From assembly GCF_001540865.1 (NCBI RefSeq), contig NC_033627.1, forward strand, positions 6,585,307 to 6,649,306: a stretch of DNA of 64,000 nucleotides, given 5' to 3'. The stretch comes from Ananas comosus (Eukaryota > Streptophyta > Magnoliopsida > Poales > Bromeliaceae). Below the pieces are notes generated by a model. That model searched no databases, had not been told where the DNA came from, and saw only the letters and a program-made list of their open reading frames with translations. The translations under genes and the position numbers were made by a program. Positions 33,629 through 44,466 of the stretch are shown here, one piece after another (the first letter of the stretch is position 1; each line of letters begins with the position of its first letter).

Positions 33629-34143
33629 GGGGCAATTGCTTATATATCATGAAAAGTTTTCAATTTTTTGATTTATCCCTCTCAGAAGACTAATATTGAA
33701 AATAATTTTTTACGTTCCAATTTATTTCAAATATATCCCTAGAGTTAAATTCTGTTAATAAATTGTTAGTAATAATTGTTATCTGTATGAAATTACTATT
33801 TTGCCCTTTCAAATATACCCTTACACCATTATCGACTTTTTTTATTTGCCTTTTAAGTTAGGGGCAAAAAAAATATTTTGATTTTTGTCTTTTCAAATAT
33901 ACACTTCTACTATCATCAATATTTCTTATTTGTCCTTAAGTTAAGGGCAAAAGAGATATTTTAATTTTTTTTTAAACTTTAGTAGATATTTAATTTATGT
34001 TGAACCCAAGTTAACTTAACAGGTGCTAACTGTAGGAGTATTTTGGAATAACGGAGGAACATATGAGGGGTATATTGAAAAGAAAAAAGTAGGAATAAAT
34101 GAGATATTTTCGAAGTTTTGAAGGGTATATAGGTAATTATTCC
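33629..34143. mobile_element. MULE-like MITE, copy 1
   Basis: Starts GGGGCAATTGCTTATATAT and ends ATATAGGTAATTATTCC, forming imperfect ~20-bp inverted ends. It is flanked by 9-bp duplications tataatttt/tttaatttt (8 of 9 identical). It is related throughout to copy 2 at 45232-45732. The nine-base duplication points to Mutator-type transposition. Confidence 0.7.
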
Positions 34144-34379
34144 TTTAATTTTAGTATTGAAAAATTGATAAGACTTGTTAAAAAATACTAGTCTTTGAAT
34201 AGATTAGGTATAAAGTTTAGACTGCGTTTGGTTTTGGGTATAAATAAAAACTGCTTATTCTAGAGATAGATACAAGTTCAGATAAGGAATAAGGTAAAAA
34301 CAGTGTTTTGATGGTTAGATTGCAATAAGGGGAATAAGAGTTATAATTTTGAATTAAAATTATTTCATCTAATTAATTA

Positions 34380-35215
34380 GACCTTTTTGCATAAAAAATC
34401 CACTAGTTTTGGGCTTTTGCAAAATTGGGTCTCTTTTTTTTTATTTTGCAGATTCGGTCAGGATTTTTAGTAAACTGGCAAACTGTCCTTATTACTTTTT
34501 CTCTCTCCTTTTTTTTTTCTCTCGTTTCTTTTTTTTTGCCCCTTTCCGATAAAGGCGGCGGAGGCAGGAGGCGGAAACGGCGTGCCTCGCCTCTGCCCCT
34601 CATGCCCTCGTCCTTCGCCCGCGCAATCCCCGTCCTCCTCGCCTCAGACCCCGCCAAGGCCGCGTCGCGACTCTCTATTTTTTCTCTCCGACCCTCCTCC
34701 ACTGTCTCCGCAACCCGCCACCGCTGTCGGCGATGAAGAGGAAGTGTTTCTTGGAGATGAGAAGCACACCGGCTAGAGGGGGAAGAAAACTCCGGCGAAA
34801 GCGGTGGCTATGATAGAGGGCAAGGGAGAGATCATGACAAAAAAAAAAATTATAAAGGAAAAAAATAAAAATAAGAAAAATATTTTTTTCCTATATGAAA
34901 AATTAAAAATCATATAAAAATGATGAAGATAATAAAATTGCGCTATTAAAATAATGTTACATTATTTTAAAAAAAAATTGCACTATTTTAAATAAGCGTT
35001 GCACTCTTAGAGACAGAAATTATACTCTTTAGAATCAGATTTACAGTCTTTAAGATGAAGTTGCACTATTTAGGTAAAAATTTACACCATTTCTTTTTTC
35101 TTCTTCTTCCTCTAATTTACACTATTTTTTTTCCTTCCTCTTCTTTCTCCTTCTTTCTTCTCCTTCTCCTCCCTGAAGTCCTACGAAGAAGGTAGGATGC
35201 GGGCCTCTGGTGGCC
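34380..35215 (+). repeat. Left terminal inverted repeat of the MULE
   Basis: About 836 bp matching the reverse complement of 38575-39406. It includes a GC-rich patch at 34555-34730, then AT-rich sequence with repeated gcactatttta-like words and a CT-rich stretch to 35170. The open frames here occur in both arms and are not evidence of a gene. Confidence 0.8.
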
Positions 35216-35497
35216 GCAGCATCCGCATCAGCACTATATAGGGGGAACCGCTGTTGGGAGCGGGGCGTGGAGCGGGACGAGGCCGCGGAGGGCAACGGCC
35301 TAGGAGTAAGGGGCGCCCAATGTAATATACCAAAAATTCGGAAAGTAAATATCGAACTTTAGTCAAATTGACCAAAGTGCGAGGACGGTACACTTCGGAA
35401 AGTCCGAAGGTGTTAAAACGATTAAAAGCGAGTTACGGGAGGTTTTCGAGAGCTATAGAATCAAATTCTGCAAGCTGCAGATTTTGAGCTCTCGGGG

Positions 35498-35722
35498 ACC
35501 GGTCCCTGGTGGGAGAGACTGGTCCCCGAACGCGTATGAGGTTAGACAGCCGAAAAATCGGCTAAGTCCTGAGAAACCAGCTCTCGGGAACCAGTCCCTG
35601 CCTGAGAGACCGGTCCCCGAGAGACCGGTCCCTGAAGGAGAGACCGGTTGCACTGCGCGCAGCAGCGCTGGCTGCGCTGGGACGACCTTCGGGAACCGGT
35701 CCCTGAAGGAGAGACCGGTCCC
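35498..35722. repeat. GGGACCGGTCCC palindrome cluster (F2 solo LTR)
   Basis: About six ACCGGT cores, mostly within ggGACCGGTCcctg or gagACCGGTCcccg, plus near-matches, lie 177-400 bp from the LTR start. Confidence 0.9.
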
Positions 35723-35733
35723 CGGCTGCGCGA

Positions 35734-35752
35734 ACTGCCCAGTTCGGGCAGT
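35734..35752 (+). other. Conserved LTR hairpin 1 (F2 solo LTR)
   Basis: ACTGCCC-agttc-GGGCAGT is a perfect 7-bp stem directly after the palindrome cluster. Confidence 0.55.
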
Positions 35753-37426
35753 GTAATGAGATCAAAGCTGAGGGACTTATATGCAAAAATGCTTTATGTG
35801 GGTCATGTTTAGGGCTGAGAGAGCCTCTCCCTCTCATTCTCTCACACCCAAACTCATCCCTCTCCCTCTCTCTCTAGAAGACAAAGAAGGAGAAGAAGAA
35901 GACAAGGAAAGGAAGGAAAAAAAGGAGAAGAAAAAGGAGAAGAAGAAGAGGAAGTGAAGAAACTCCCTCTCCCTCATCTCTAGCTTGGAAAATGAGGGCT
36001 TACAAGGTAAGCTTTGAACCCTAATCATGGTAGAACCTAATCTAGGGTTTGGATTAAGCTTGAAATGGGTTTTATGGAACCATTTGAGTATTTGAAGCTT
36101 TTCTTTTGCTTCTTTTGAGATCAAGACCATAGAAATGGTGAAGCTCGAGGTGAGCTTCATCACCTCTCATGGTGAAACCCTAAGTAGGGTTTTGATTTGT
36201 CTAAAGATGGTTCTAATGGACTTTTTAGAAGTATAAGAAGCTATTTTGCTTCCTTTTGAGAATCAAAACAACTAGTTTGAGATATTATTCGGAGCTAGGG
36301 CACCAACATTGGGTTTGTCGATGAGGGTTTCTAATCACGATTGACCCTACTAGACACCTAATTGGGGTATTTCCGAGCGGCGTTGGTGGCGCTCGATTAA
36401 TTACGAAAAGTCTAATTAGGAGATATGGCAAGAAATGCCTAAAGTTGTTGCGTTTACGCAGTGACCGAACGGAGGACCTATAAATCACTCAAGAAAATCG
36501 TCGGAGCACCTAAATAAGACTCTACGAGGTGGGTGGTGCTTCTCAAACTCATTGAACTTCTCTCTATGCCTAATGTGTCATTCATTTGAGTATTATATAC
36601 TATTTGTGGCATGCATTTTAGGGTAAAGTAATGATAAAAATGTAATGATGCATGATTTGTGAGTACAACTTCATAATATGATAAAATGAGAACTATATAA
36701 ACGTCGAAAACCCTATATGTATCATGAGAGAAGTGAGCACCATAATGAGCAAAAGACAGAGTGACACAATGACATAGATCGAGTGGCATTCGATAAGTTA
36801 ACTGAAATACACTAGAGATAGTGTGAGTAGAAGAACCAATGTATTGTAAAGATATGAAAATGACAATAGTTAAAGTTAAGGTAATGTGGGAGTAAAGAAC
36901 ATGAAATGCTAGGGTAGCCAAGAAGTAAAGAATGTAAAAAATTAATTGCTAGAGTTAGCACACAAAGCGATGTAAAGAACACTAGAGTTAGTGTAAAGTC
37001 AAAATTGAATTGTAAATCCTTTGAGTTAAGGATATGATCATACTTCCTATGAGTTCCGTGCTCGAGGGCGTCGCTCCCTTGGCGATGCGCTCCGGAGTTA
37101 TGCATCACGGGTTGGAGTAAACCCGAAGGACGGTCCTAGCGGGTGAGTTTTCTGCGATGATGACTTAATGTGAAGCAAGTTAATGTGGCGATACCCCCGG
37201 TAGCCTTGAGATTAAAGAACAAAGAGCAAAATAATCATAGAGTAAAAATAAAGAGAACAAAGAATTGCATAATCTGCATTATTTAAATGTTGAGCCATAC
37301 TCCTTACTTTATTGTTCAGGCATAATTAGCATCATGTATAGATGGTTACTATATCAGCTTATTCTTTCTATTATGCCTGAGTTAGTCCTAGTGGGAAAGT
37401 CGGTGATCTGAGGCCGAACCCACTGG

Positions 37427-37443
37427 GAACTTTGTTGTAGTTC
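37427..37443 (+). other. Conserved LTR hairpin 2 (F2 solo LTR)
   Basis: GAACT-ttgttgt-AGTTC lies between CCCACTGG and TCTCACC, the F2 form of the shared hairpin. Confidence 0.5.
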
Positions 37444-37942
37444 TCACCGCCACTATTTCCACATAGCCGGCGACCGAGCGAGGCCGGCGAGCGATCCGAG
37501 AGAGGTATCGCGCTTTAGTCACAGGCCATCAAAGTTGGGTACATTTTGTTAGTAAGACACCCTTGTATCATCTTTTGTACTTGATGATTAGTGATGTAAA
37601 GAAAGAATGTAAAGCTCATTTTGAGGTAAATATGATGTAAGAAAGAAATGATGAAATTATGTAATGAAATGCAAAGAATCCTAAATGTAAGAGAAAGATG
37701 CAATGTATGTGATCTAAAATGAATCATATTACTTTTGTAGATGTTTAGTTTTCCTTTCTTTCACTAATGGCTATTGCTTACCCTCGCGTAAGCCGTTTGT
37801 GTATGTTTCCGCTAGTGCTTTTCTCTATTGATGAAAATGTACATGTGATGAGCCTTGGGCAGATAGGGGAAACTCTGTCCGCTCGGCGTCTGTTTGACGT
37901 GCTCGGGTCGGGCCAAATTGGCATCGGTCCCGGGGCGTGACA

Positions 37943-38575
37943 CCCAAGTTCATGGTAGTCGTCAGCATGGTAGCGTTGGCGAGGAGGCGAAGCCGCGCGG
38001 CGAGGGTGTCGGTGCTGGTGCCGCCGCCCACGCCGAGCGCGAGGCGGATCGGGACAGCGCCATAGGAGTGGGCGAGGCGGAGGAACTGTGGGAGCGTGAG
38101 GTCGAGGGCGGAGCAGGTCAATATAAAGCGTGCGGGCTCGGTGCGGACGAGGTCGAAGCTAAGGACGGCGGTGCCAGGGAGGTAGGAGAAGGAGCGGCAG
38201 AGCGAAGTGCTGGGCCAGAGGACGGCGGAGTCCTTGAGGGGGCCCGAGGAGAAGGGGTGGAAGGGGAGGAGCGAGGCTGGGAGGGCCCTGGAGACGGTAG
38301 GGGAGAAGCAGCGCCAGTGGGTGAGGGCCTGGCAGCCGCGGAGGTGGAGGGGCTCGGCCACGGAGAGGATGTCATCGAGGCAGGCCGAGAAGGGCGTCTA
38401 GTTCTTGTAGCGCCGGAGGACGTCCGAGAGGTCGGAGCATGCCGACCGGATGGGGCCGCCGACGCGGGAATAAAGTATGAGCTCCAGAGGCACAGATGTG
38501 GATGCTATTGATGCAGATGTAGTAGCAACAGCAACAGTAGCAGTAATAGAGGCTGCATCCCACCTTCTCCGCTTT
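37943..38575 (-). pseudogene. Possible captured host coding fragment in the MULE core
   Basis: The minus strand from about 38400 to 37948 reads as an open GC-rich frame (AEPLHLRGCQALTHWRCF, then PARFILTCSALDLTLPQFLR and GVGGGTSTDTLAARLRLLAN). It continued across the LTR insertion into 35215-35320. GC content and third-position G/C are far above the flanks. I do not recognise the protein. A stop near 38400 and lack of start context argue that it is a captured fragment, not a gene. The plus-strand frame over the same bases is taken as its shadow. Confidence 0.45.
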
Positions 38576-39406
38576 GCTGCCGCCGCCAACAAGGGCCCGC
38601 ATCCCACCTTCTTTGTAGGGCTTTAGGGAGGAGAAGGAGAAGAAAGGAGGAGGAATAAGAGAAAGAAAAAAATAGTGTAAATTGAAGGAAGAAGAAGAAA
38701 AAAGAAATAATGTAAATTTCATCTAAATAGTGCAACTTCATTCTAAAGAGTGTAAATCTGATTCCAAAGAGTGTAATTTCTGTCTCAAAGAATGCAACGT
38801 TTATTTAAAATAGTGCAAAATTTTTTTTAAATAGTGTAACATTATTTTATCAGTGCAATTTCATTATCTTCTTTCTTTTTATATAATTTTAAATTTTTCA
38901 TATAGAAAGAAAAAATATTTTTTATTTTATTTTTTTATAATTTTATTTTGTCACGATCTCTCCTTTGCCTTCTATTGCAGTCACCGCTCTCGCCGGAGTT
39001 TTCTCCCCCCTCTCGCCGGTGTGCTTCTCGTCCCCGAGAAGCACTTCCTTTTCGTCGCCGGCGGCGGGCTGTCGAGGCAGTGGAGGAGGGTCGGAGAGGA
39101 AAAAAAATAGAAATCGCCGCACAGCCTCGACGGGGTCGGAGGTGAGGAGGAAAGGGGGTGCGCGGGCGAAGGATGAGGGCGTGAGGGGCAAAGGAGAGGT
39201 ACGCTGTTTCCGCCTCCCGCCTCGGCTACCTTCTTCGAAAAGGAAAAAAAAGGAACGAGAGAAGAAAAAAAAAAAGAGGACAGACAAAAAGTAATAAGGG
39301 CATTTTGGTTAGTTTACTAAAAATCCGGACCGAATCTGCAAAATAAAAAAAAGCAACCCAATTTTGCAGAAGCCCAAAACTAGTGGATTTTTTATGCAAA
39401 AAGGCC
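38575..39406 (-). repeat. Right terminal inverted repeat of the MULE
   Basis: Inverted copy of 34380-35215, ending tatgcaaaaaggcc. Both arms keep the same small GC-rich patch with short frames on either strand. Confidence 0.8.
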
Positions 39407-39415
39407 AGTTAATTA

Positions 39416-39772
39416 ACATCAAAATATTAATTAAAAATAATTTAGTAAATTAATAAATTTATTAGCTATGAATATGTATAAGATTATAAAAATATTAATT
39501 AATTAATTAATTATAAAAATAATTTAATTTTTTAATTAGTTAGTAAATTATTTTAGCTAGATAATTAGTAAAAAATTAATTAGATTAATAGAAATATTAA
39601 TCATTGATCAATATAAATATTATTTTATGGATAAATACATTAAATTATTAATAATAAATTATAAATAATAAATTAATAAATTATTTTATTATTTAATAAT
39701 AATTTGTCGCTGATGCCACCACAAAACAACATCTTAATTATTTCTTTATCATCAAGCATAATACTATTGTAT
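39416..39772. other. AT-rich spacer
   Basis: Very AT-rich, with taattaa and aataat runs and nothing recognisable. The sequence continues after the LTR element at 43469. Confidence 0.5.
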
Positions 39773-39777
39773 CATTA

Positions 39778-40103
39778 TGTTGGTAGCCGAATTTTCCGAT
39801 CCTTGACCCGGTCAAAGATCCTCCTCGGGAAGCGTGTCGAGGTGAGGAATGGCTGCGGATAATGACCCTCGAAGTTTGCGCCCTTCGACATATCAAGCGA
39901 TTCGACTGATGAGGGATGAAATCAGCCGGGTTCGAAAACCTTTACTGTAGAATCGGTTCGGCTGGATGAGCCGAATGTATGAACTGTGCAGGGATCAATG
40001 TCGGCAGAAGAACCGAATGGAAGTAGTACACAGTAACTGGTCGGCTGAAAGAGCCGAATAAATAAAATACACAATGACTGGTCGGCTGAAAGAGCCGAAT
40101 GCC

Positions 40104-40157
<54 letters not shown>

Positions 40158-40726
40158 ACAGAGTGTGCCCGAAGGGCATACAGACTCTGCAAATATGTAG
40201 TTTACANTATATATATATATATTAATAAAACAGAGTGTGCCCGAAGGGCATACAGACTCTGCAAATATGTAGTTTACAACAGAGTGATGCCCGTGGGGCA
40301 GACAGACTCCAGGGTTCTACTTAAAAACTACTCCTAGGAAAGTAGTAAATACGAAAAAGAAAAGTTTACATTCATACTACTCCTAGAAAAGCGATAAAAT
40401 TGTAAAGAAATAAGGGTGGTCTTCTCGTTCAGGAGGGTGAAAAACTCTTATTATAGGTTTTGAAGTTACTATTTATAGTGATGTCTTCTCAGCCCACATT
40501 ATTGGTCGGTTGAAAGTAGTGGGGGAAGTGGTTGTAACCATGATCGTGAAAGTTACACCCACTCCTCATGGAAGTTATGCCCCATCGTGGAAGTTACGCC
40601 CCACTTCTCAACCGTTCCCGCCTAGAACCTTCAGGCGCCTTATTGCCGACTCCTGGTGTACCACGTGTACTTATTGGCTCATACGTGGGTTAGGTCGGCA
40701 TGTTAATTTCAATTTTGGCATCAACA
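39778..40726 (-). repeat. 3' LTR of the gag-only element
   Basis: 949 bp, matching 42546-43463. It contains hairpin-like TCGGCT...AGCCGA motifs, an (AT)n run (about 40108-40151) and a probable assembly duplication around the N at 40207. Confidence 0.85.
40108..40278. repeat. (AT)n run and suspect duplicated block around an N
   Basis: The ~70-bp text ttaataaaacagagtgtgcc to gcaaatatgtagtttaca occurs twice, separated by an N at 40207 and a short TA run. The other LTR has it once. Identical sequence on each side of an N next to a microsatellite is the usual sign of unmerged contig ends. Confidence 0.75.
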
Positions 40727-40872
40727 ATGCCCCCCCAATAGTCCTTCGAATGAACATTTGGATGACTATTGGTGCCAAATCGACTGCTCAAATGACACAG
40801 CCGAGACCCAAGCTTTAGTTTTGCTGGTCTTGGTCGGCTTTAAGAAAACGACGCTTTATCTTCCCAGCCACA

Positions 40873-41190
40873 TATATCTAGGCTTCATCAGCCGATTCTT
40901 TACTTTTATTCGATTGGTTCGGCTCTTCTTGAAACGAATTTTTTTCTATCAAGAAATTCTCTTTGAAGAAAGTGGCTATATCTCGGCTTCATCAGCCAAT
41001 TCTTTATTTTTACTCGATTGGTTCGGCTCTTCTTGAACCGAATGTTCTTCTATCAAGGATTTCTCTTTGAAGAAAGTGGCTCTTTACCAGCCGCATATAT
41101 CTCAGCTTTATTAGCCGATTCTTTACTTTCACTCGATTGGCTAGCTCTTCTTGAACCGACTGTTCTTCTATCAAGAATTTCTCCTTACCT
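40873..41190. repeat. ~110-bp tandem repeat, three units
   Basis: The text ctcggcttcatcagccgatt, followed by tcgattggttcggctcttc and ttctatcaagaatttctc, recurs at about 40873, 40977 and 41095. It lies downstream of gag in the internal region. Confidence 0.8.
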
Positions 41191-42487
41191 TTGCTTTGAT
41201 TTTTATATCGGCTCCATTGCAGCCGATCGTCCTCACTTTCCTTCCGGAATTTCTCATATTGGGCAACCCGAACATCTAGGTCAAATAGGTTAGAAAAATA
41301 CTTATCTTGAAAATGGTCTTTTATCTTAAAATGCAGACCATTTAACGCCATTTTGGCGAACTCTGATTCGAATATCCTGACAAAGCATCGACTTCTGGCC
41401 GTCTTGAATCGGTTTAAATATTCTTCAACCGATTCGCATGTTCTTTGTTTAAATTGGGCTAAATCAGCTACCAACAATTCTGGTTCTGATCTGTAAAACT
41501 GCTCATGAAATTTTTCTTCTAATTCGTCCCAATCTGGGACGAAATTAGCGGGTAGATTCGTGTACCAAGTAAAAGCTGTCTTGGTTAACGAGGTGTTGAA
41601 TAACATAAGTTTCAAAAATGGGTCTGCGGCAGCTTCCTGGCACTGTGCCGTGAACCGTGCAGCATGTTCGACCGTATTTTCGGTCTCATCTTCGAAAAAC
41701 TTGTCAAATTTCGGCATTTTCCAATTCGCCGGATAAGGATGCTCTGCATCTATGTTTGCGGGATACGGGGATCGAAAAACAGGCCGTATAGCCGGCCTGG
41801 CCCCTACTCGAAGGTATTCCGGATGACTTCCTCAATTTGATCATACAGTTCATTGTTATTCCCTTGTATGGGAAGCGGAGCTTGTGCTTGAGCCGGATTC
41901 GGCCCTTGAGGAACTCCATAATTATGTATTGCAGGGTTCGCTCCTTGCATAGTATTAGGGGCCTGCCCCCCAGCTCTAATCCCCGCATTTTGGGCATGAT
42001 AAGCTGGTAAAGGAAGTAAACCGGATGCAATCTCTGACTGCGGGCCAGTGTTTATATTCGCTGGCCTATAAGCAGCCTGGAAATGTGCCATTTGCAGTTG
42101 CGCATGTGAGACCGCCAGTGTGACTGAATTTTGTTGCGCCGGCGCAGTTAGAGGCCCCTGTTGCCCCCCGTAAGGTTGCTCGTTTTGGGTAAATAACTAT
42201 TTGATTCGAACAATATTTTCATTATAGACCATGATGGCGGCCAGTACCGCGTCTAATCGAGCGGTACTTTGATGGATATTTTGATCTATAGTTTGCAGGA
42301 CTCGGATCATCTGGCCGAGTGCCTGAGTTAGAGTCGGCTCTTGATAAGCCGACTGTCCACTAGTTTCTCCTTAAACTGGCGAAACTACTTGGCGTTCGCT
42401 AGCATTGTCTGAATCGCTAGGTTGATCATTCCCAGAATTTCTAGGAACAACCCGATTGCGCAAATTCATAGCATTATCATCAGCCAT
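41010..42487 (-). pseudogene. Gag-like protein of the non-autonomous element
   Basis: Starts with the ATG at 42487 (MADDNAMNLRNRVVPRN), 35 bp after the primer site. Stops follow (after QVVSPV and near 42200), then a Pro/Gln/Asn-rich part. A frameshift follows near 41720-41805. The gag core from 41717 has PKFDKFFEDE, LFNTSLTKTAFTWYTNLP and FHEQFYRSEPELLVADLAQF, typical of the retrotransposon gag family. No zinc knuckle or pol follows. It would build particles; the breaks suggest decay. Confidence 0.75.
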
Positions 42488-42521
42488 AATTTCAATAAAA
42501 ATGTGAATTTACCTAAAATTG

Positions 42522-42540
42522 GGTCCCACCGGGCATGCCA
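42522..42540 (-). promoter_or_regulatory. Primer-binding site, not iMet type
   Basis: The minus strand reads TGGCATGCCCGGTGGGACC, adjacent to the 5' LTR. It differs from the TGGTATCAGAGC used by the other elements here, so a different tRNA is implied. I cannot assign which one. Confidence 0.6.
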
Positions 42541-42545
42541 AAAAT

Positions 42546-42869
42546 TATTGGTAGCCGAATTTTTCGACCCTTGACCCGGTCAAAGATCCTCCTTGGGAAG
42601 CGCGTCGGGGTGAGGAACAACTGCGGATAATGACCCTCGAAGTTTGCGCCCTTCGATAAATCAAGCGATTCGGCTGATGAGGGATCGAATCAGCCAGATC
42701 CGAAAACCTTTACTGTAGAATCGGTTCGGCTGGATGAGCCGAATGTATGAACTGTGTAGGGATCAATGTCGGCAGAAGAGCCGAATGAAAAAAGTACACA
42801 GTAATTGATCGGCTGAAAGAGCCGAATAAATGAAATACACAATGACTCGTCGGCTGAAAGAGCTGAATG

Positions 42870-42966
<97 letters not shown>

Positions 42967-43463
42967 CAGAGTGTGCCCGAAGGGCATATTGACTTTGCAA
43001 ATATGTAGTTTACAATGGAGTGATGCCCGTGGGGCAGACAGACATCAGGGTTCTACTTAAAAACTACTCCTAGGAAAGCAATAAATGCGAAAAAGAAAAG
43101 ATTACATTTAGACTACTCCTAGAAAAGTGATAAAATTGCAAGAAAATAAGGGTGGTCTTCTCGTTCAGGGGGGAGAAAGACCTTTATTACAGGCTTTGAA
43201 GTTACTATTTATAGTGATGTCTTCTCAGCCCACATTATTGGTCGGTTGAAAATAGTGGGGGGAGTGATTGCAACCATGATCGTGGAAGTTACGCCCACTC
43301 CTCATGGAAGTTACGCCCCATCGTGGAAGTTACGCCCCACTTCTCAACCGTTCCCGCCTAAAACCTTCAGGCGTCTTATTGCCGACTCCTGGTATACCAC
43401 GTGTCCTTATTGTCTCATACGTGGGTTAGGTCGGCATGTTAATTTCAATTTTTAGCATTAACA
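42546..43463 (-). repeat. 5' LTR of the gag-only element
   Basis: 918 bp, matching the other LTR. It has an (AT)n run at about 42872-42964 and a terminal TGTTGG changed to TATTGG. Confidence 0.85.
42872..42964. repeat. (AT)n microsatellite
   Basis: Uninterrupted dinucleotide run of about 93 bp in the LTR. The shorter run in the partner LTR is consistent with slippage. Confidence 0.95.
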
Positions 43464-43468
43464 CATTA

Positions 43469-44451
43469 TCTCACAATAATACATTACAATTTAATCAACT
43501 AAATTACGTTGTGAGAGTTAGATTACAATAATTAAGAAAATTTGAGCAAAAAATTATAATAAATAAAAGTTTGAGAACCAAATGTCACGTGCCTGCCTCA
43601 TAATTTGAAGACTAATAGTGCAATTTAGTCTAAAGTTGATGATTTTCTGAAGATATTAACTATTAATTAACTTTTATTTTAATTGTTAAATTTTATGAAA
43701 CTATTAATACCTTTGAGGATATTTTCAAAAAAACCTATAGTTGAGAGGTGTACGTTTTAATTCTATGCATGTGCACGCTGTAGTCTTTTTTATAGAATAT
43801 AAAAATCCCCTTATCAGGTGACCGCTACCGGATATAGAAAGCATATAATCTATGTATCAGGGACATGTCTGTAAGCCACACGTGTCCGTATTAGACATGC
43901 GCATGTTCGTGTCGGACATGCGTCCGATGAGAACACTCTTTTGATGTATGTTCAATACCGATTCATAGCGCAAATAATTAAAATAATATATACATATTTT
44001 TATTTACTTTTTTATCCATATATAATATAAGATGATAAATATTTTAGCTTTTTGATGAATACATAAAAATTTTTTGATAATATAAATAAATTATATATAG
44101 TAAAGAATTATTTTTAAAAAGATATATGAATTATTAATGAAAATTTACTAACTTTTATTTATATGAGAAATATAATAGTATTTTATCGAAATTAATATTT
44201 TATATATAATAAATATATATTATTATCTTAATAATATTATAGTTTTTCAGCGGTGTAAATGTCGTGTATGTGTTCTAATTTGTTGAAAGCTATCGAGTCG
44301 ATGTGTTCAAGTCATGTCGTATTTCGTGTCTCGTGTCAATTTTCGTGAAAGCTAACTTATAAGTTATAACCAATTATACTATTGGTTATGTTAATCCACA
44401 TCGTCTACTGAAAAAATGGACAGTGACCAGAGTTAAAAGGTATAAAATCTT
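43469..44451. other. AT-rich intergenic sequence, no gene seen
   Basis: AT-rich. At 43860-43930 and 44270-44345 there are words related to cacgtgtcc, gtgtcggacatg and catgtcgtatttcgtgtc in opposite-looking arrangement. This may be a degenerate foldback element whose ends I cannot define. Confidence 0.35.
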
Positions 44452-44466
44452 TATTCTAAAATTTTT

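Larger units (their letters stand above)
35321..37942 (+). mobile_element. Solo F2 LTR inside the MULE core
   Basis: Starts TGTAATATACC and ends CGGGGCGTGACA (2622 bp), flanked by CCCAA on both sides (35316-35320 and 37943-37947). It lacks primer site, gag and pol, so it is a solo LTR. It carries GGGACCGGTCCC-type palindromes, hairpins 1 and 2 and a CT/GA-rich leader near 35820-35985. It disrupts the captured GC-rich core. Confidence 0.92.
34380..39406. mobile_element. Mutator-like element with ~830-bp terminal inverted repeats
   Basis: The left arm (34380 to ~35215) and right arm (~38575 to 39406) are inverted copies, beginning G(A/G)CCTTTTTGCATAAAAAA. They are flanked by aattaatta and agttaatta (34371-34379 and 39407-39415, 8 of 9 identical). 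Without the solo LTR the element is about 2.4 kb. The core is GC-rich and unlike the arms. No transposase is seen, so it is non-autonomous. A Pack-MULE that captured host sequence is the likely reading. Confidence 0.8.
39778..43463 (-). mobile_element. Non-autonomous gag-only LTR retrotransposon
   Basis: Two LTRs (39778-40726 and 42546-43463, TGTTGGTAGCC...TTAACA-like ends) flank an internal region with gag but no protease, RT, RNase H or integrase. The duplication CATTA lies at 39773-39777 and 43464-43468. The primer site (42522-42540) and polypurine tract (about 40727-40740) place it on the minus strand. It would need another element's enzymes to move. Confidence 0.88.

Noticed and set aside
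34403..34776. Short frames in the MULE left arm (and 38943-39294 in the right arm)
   Set aside because: Both arms are inverted copies and show frames on both strands of a GC-rich patch. They are composition effects.
37894..38511. 205-residue plus-strand frame in the MULE core
   Set aside because: It is Gly/Glu/Ala-rich and antisense to the better minus-strand frame. It crosses the junction with the solo LTR at 37942, so it cannot be an original gene.
42710..43060. Frames containing YIYIYI strings (also 6084-6362)
   Set aside because: They are read through (AT)n microsatellites.
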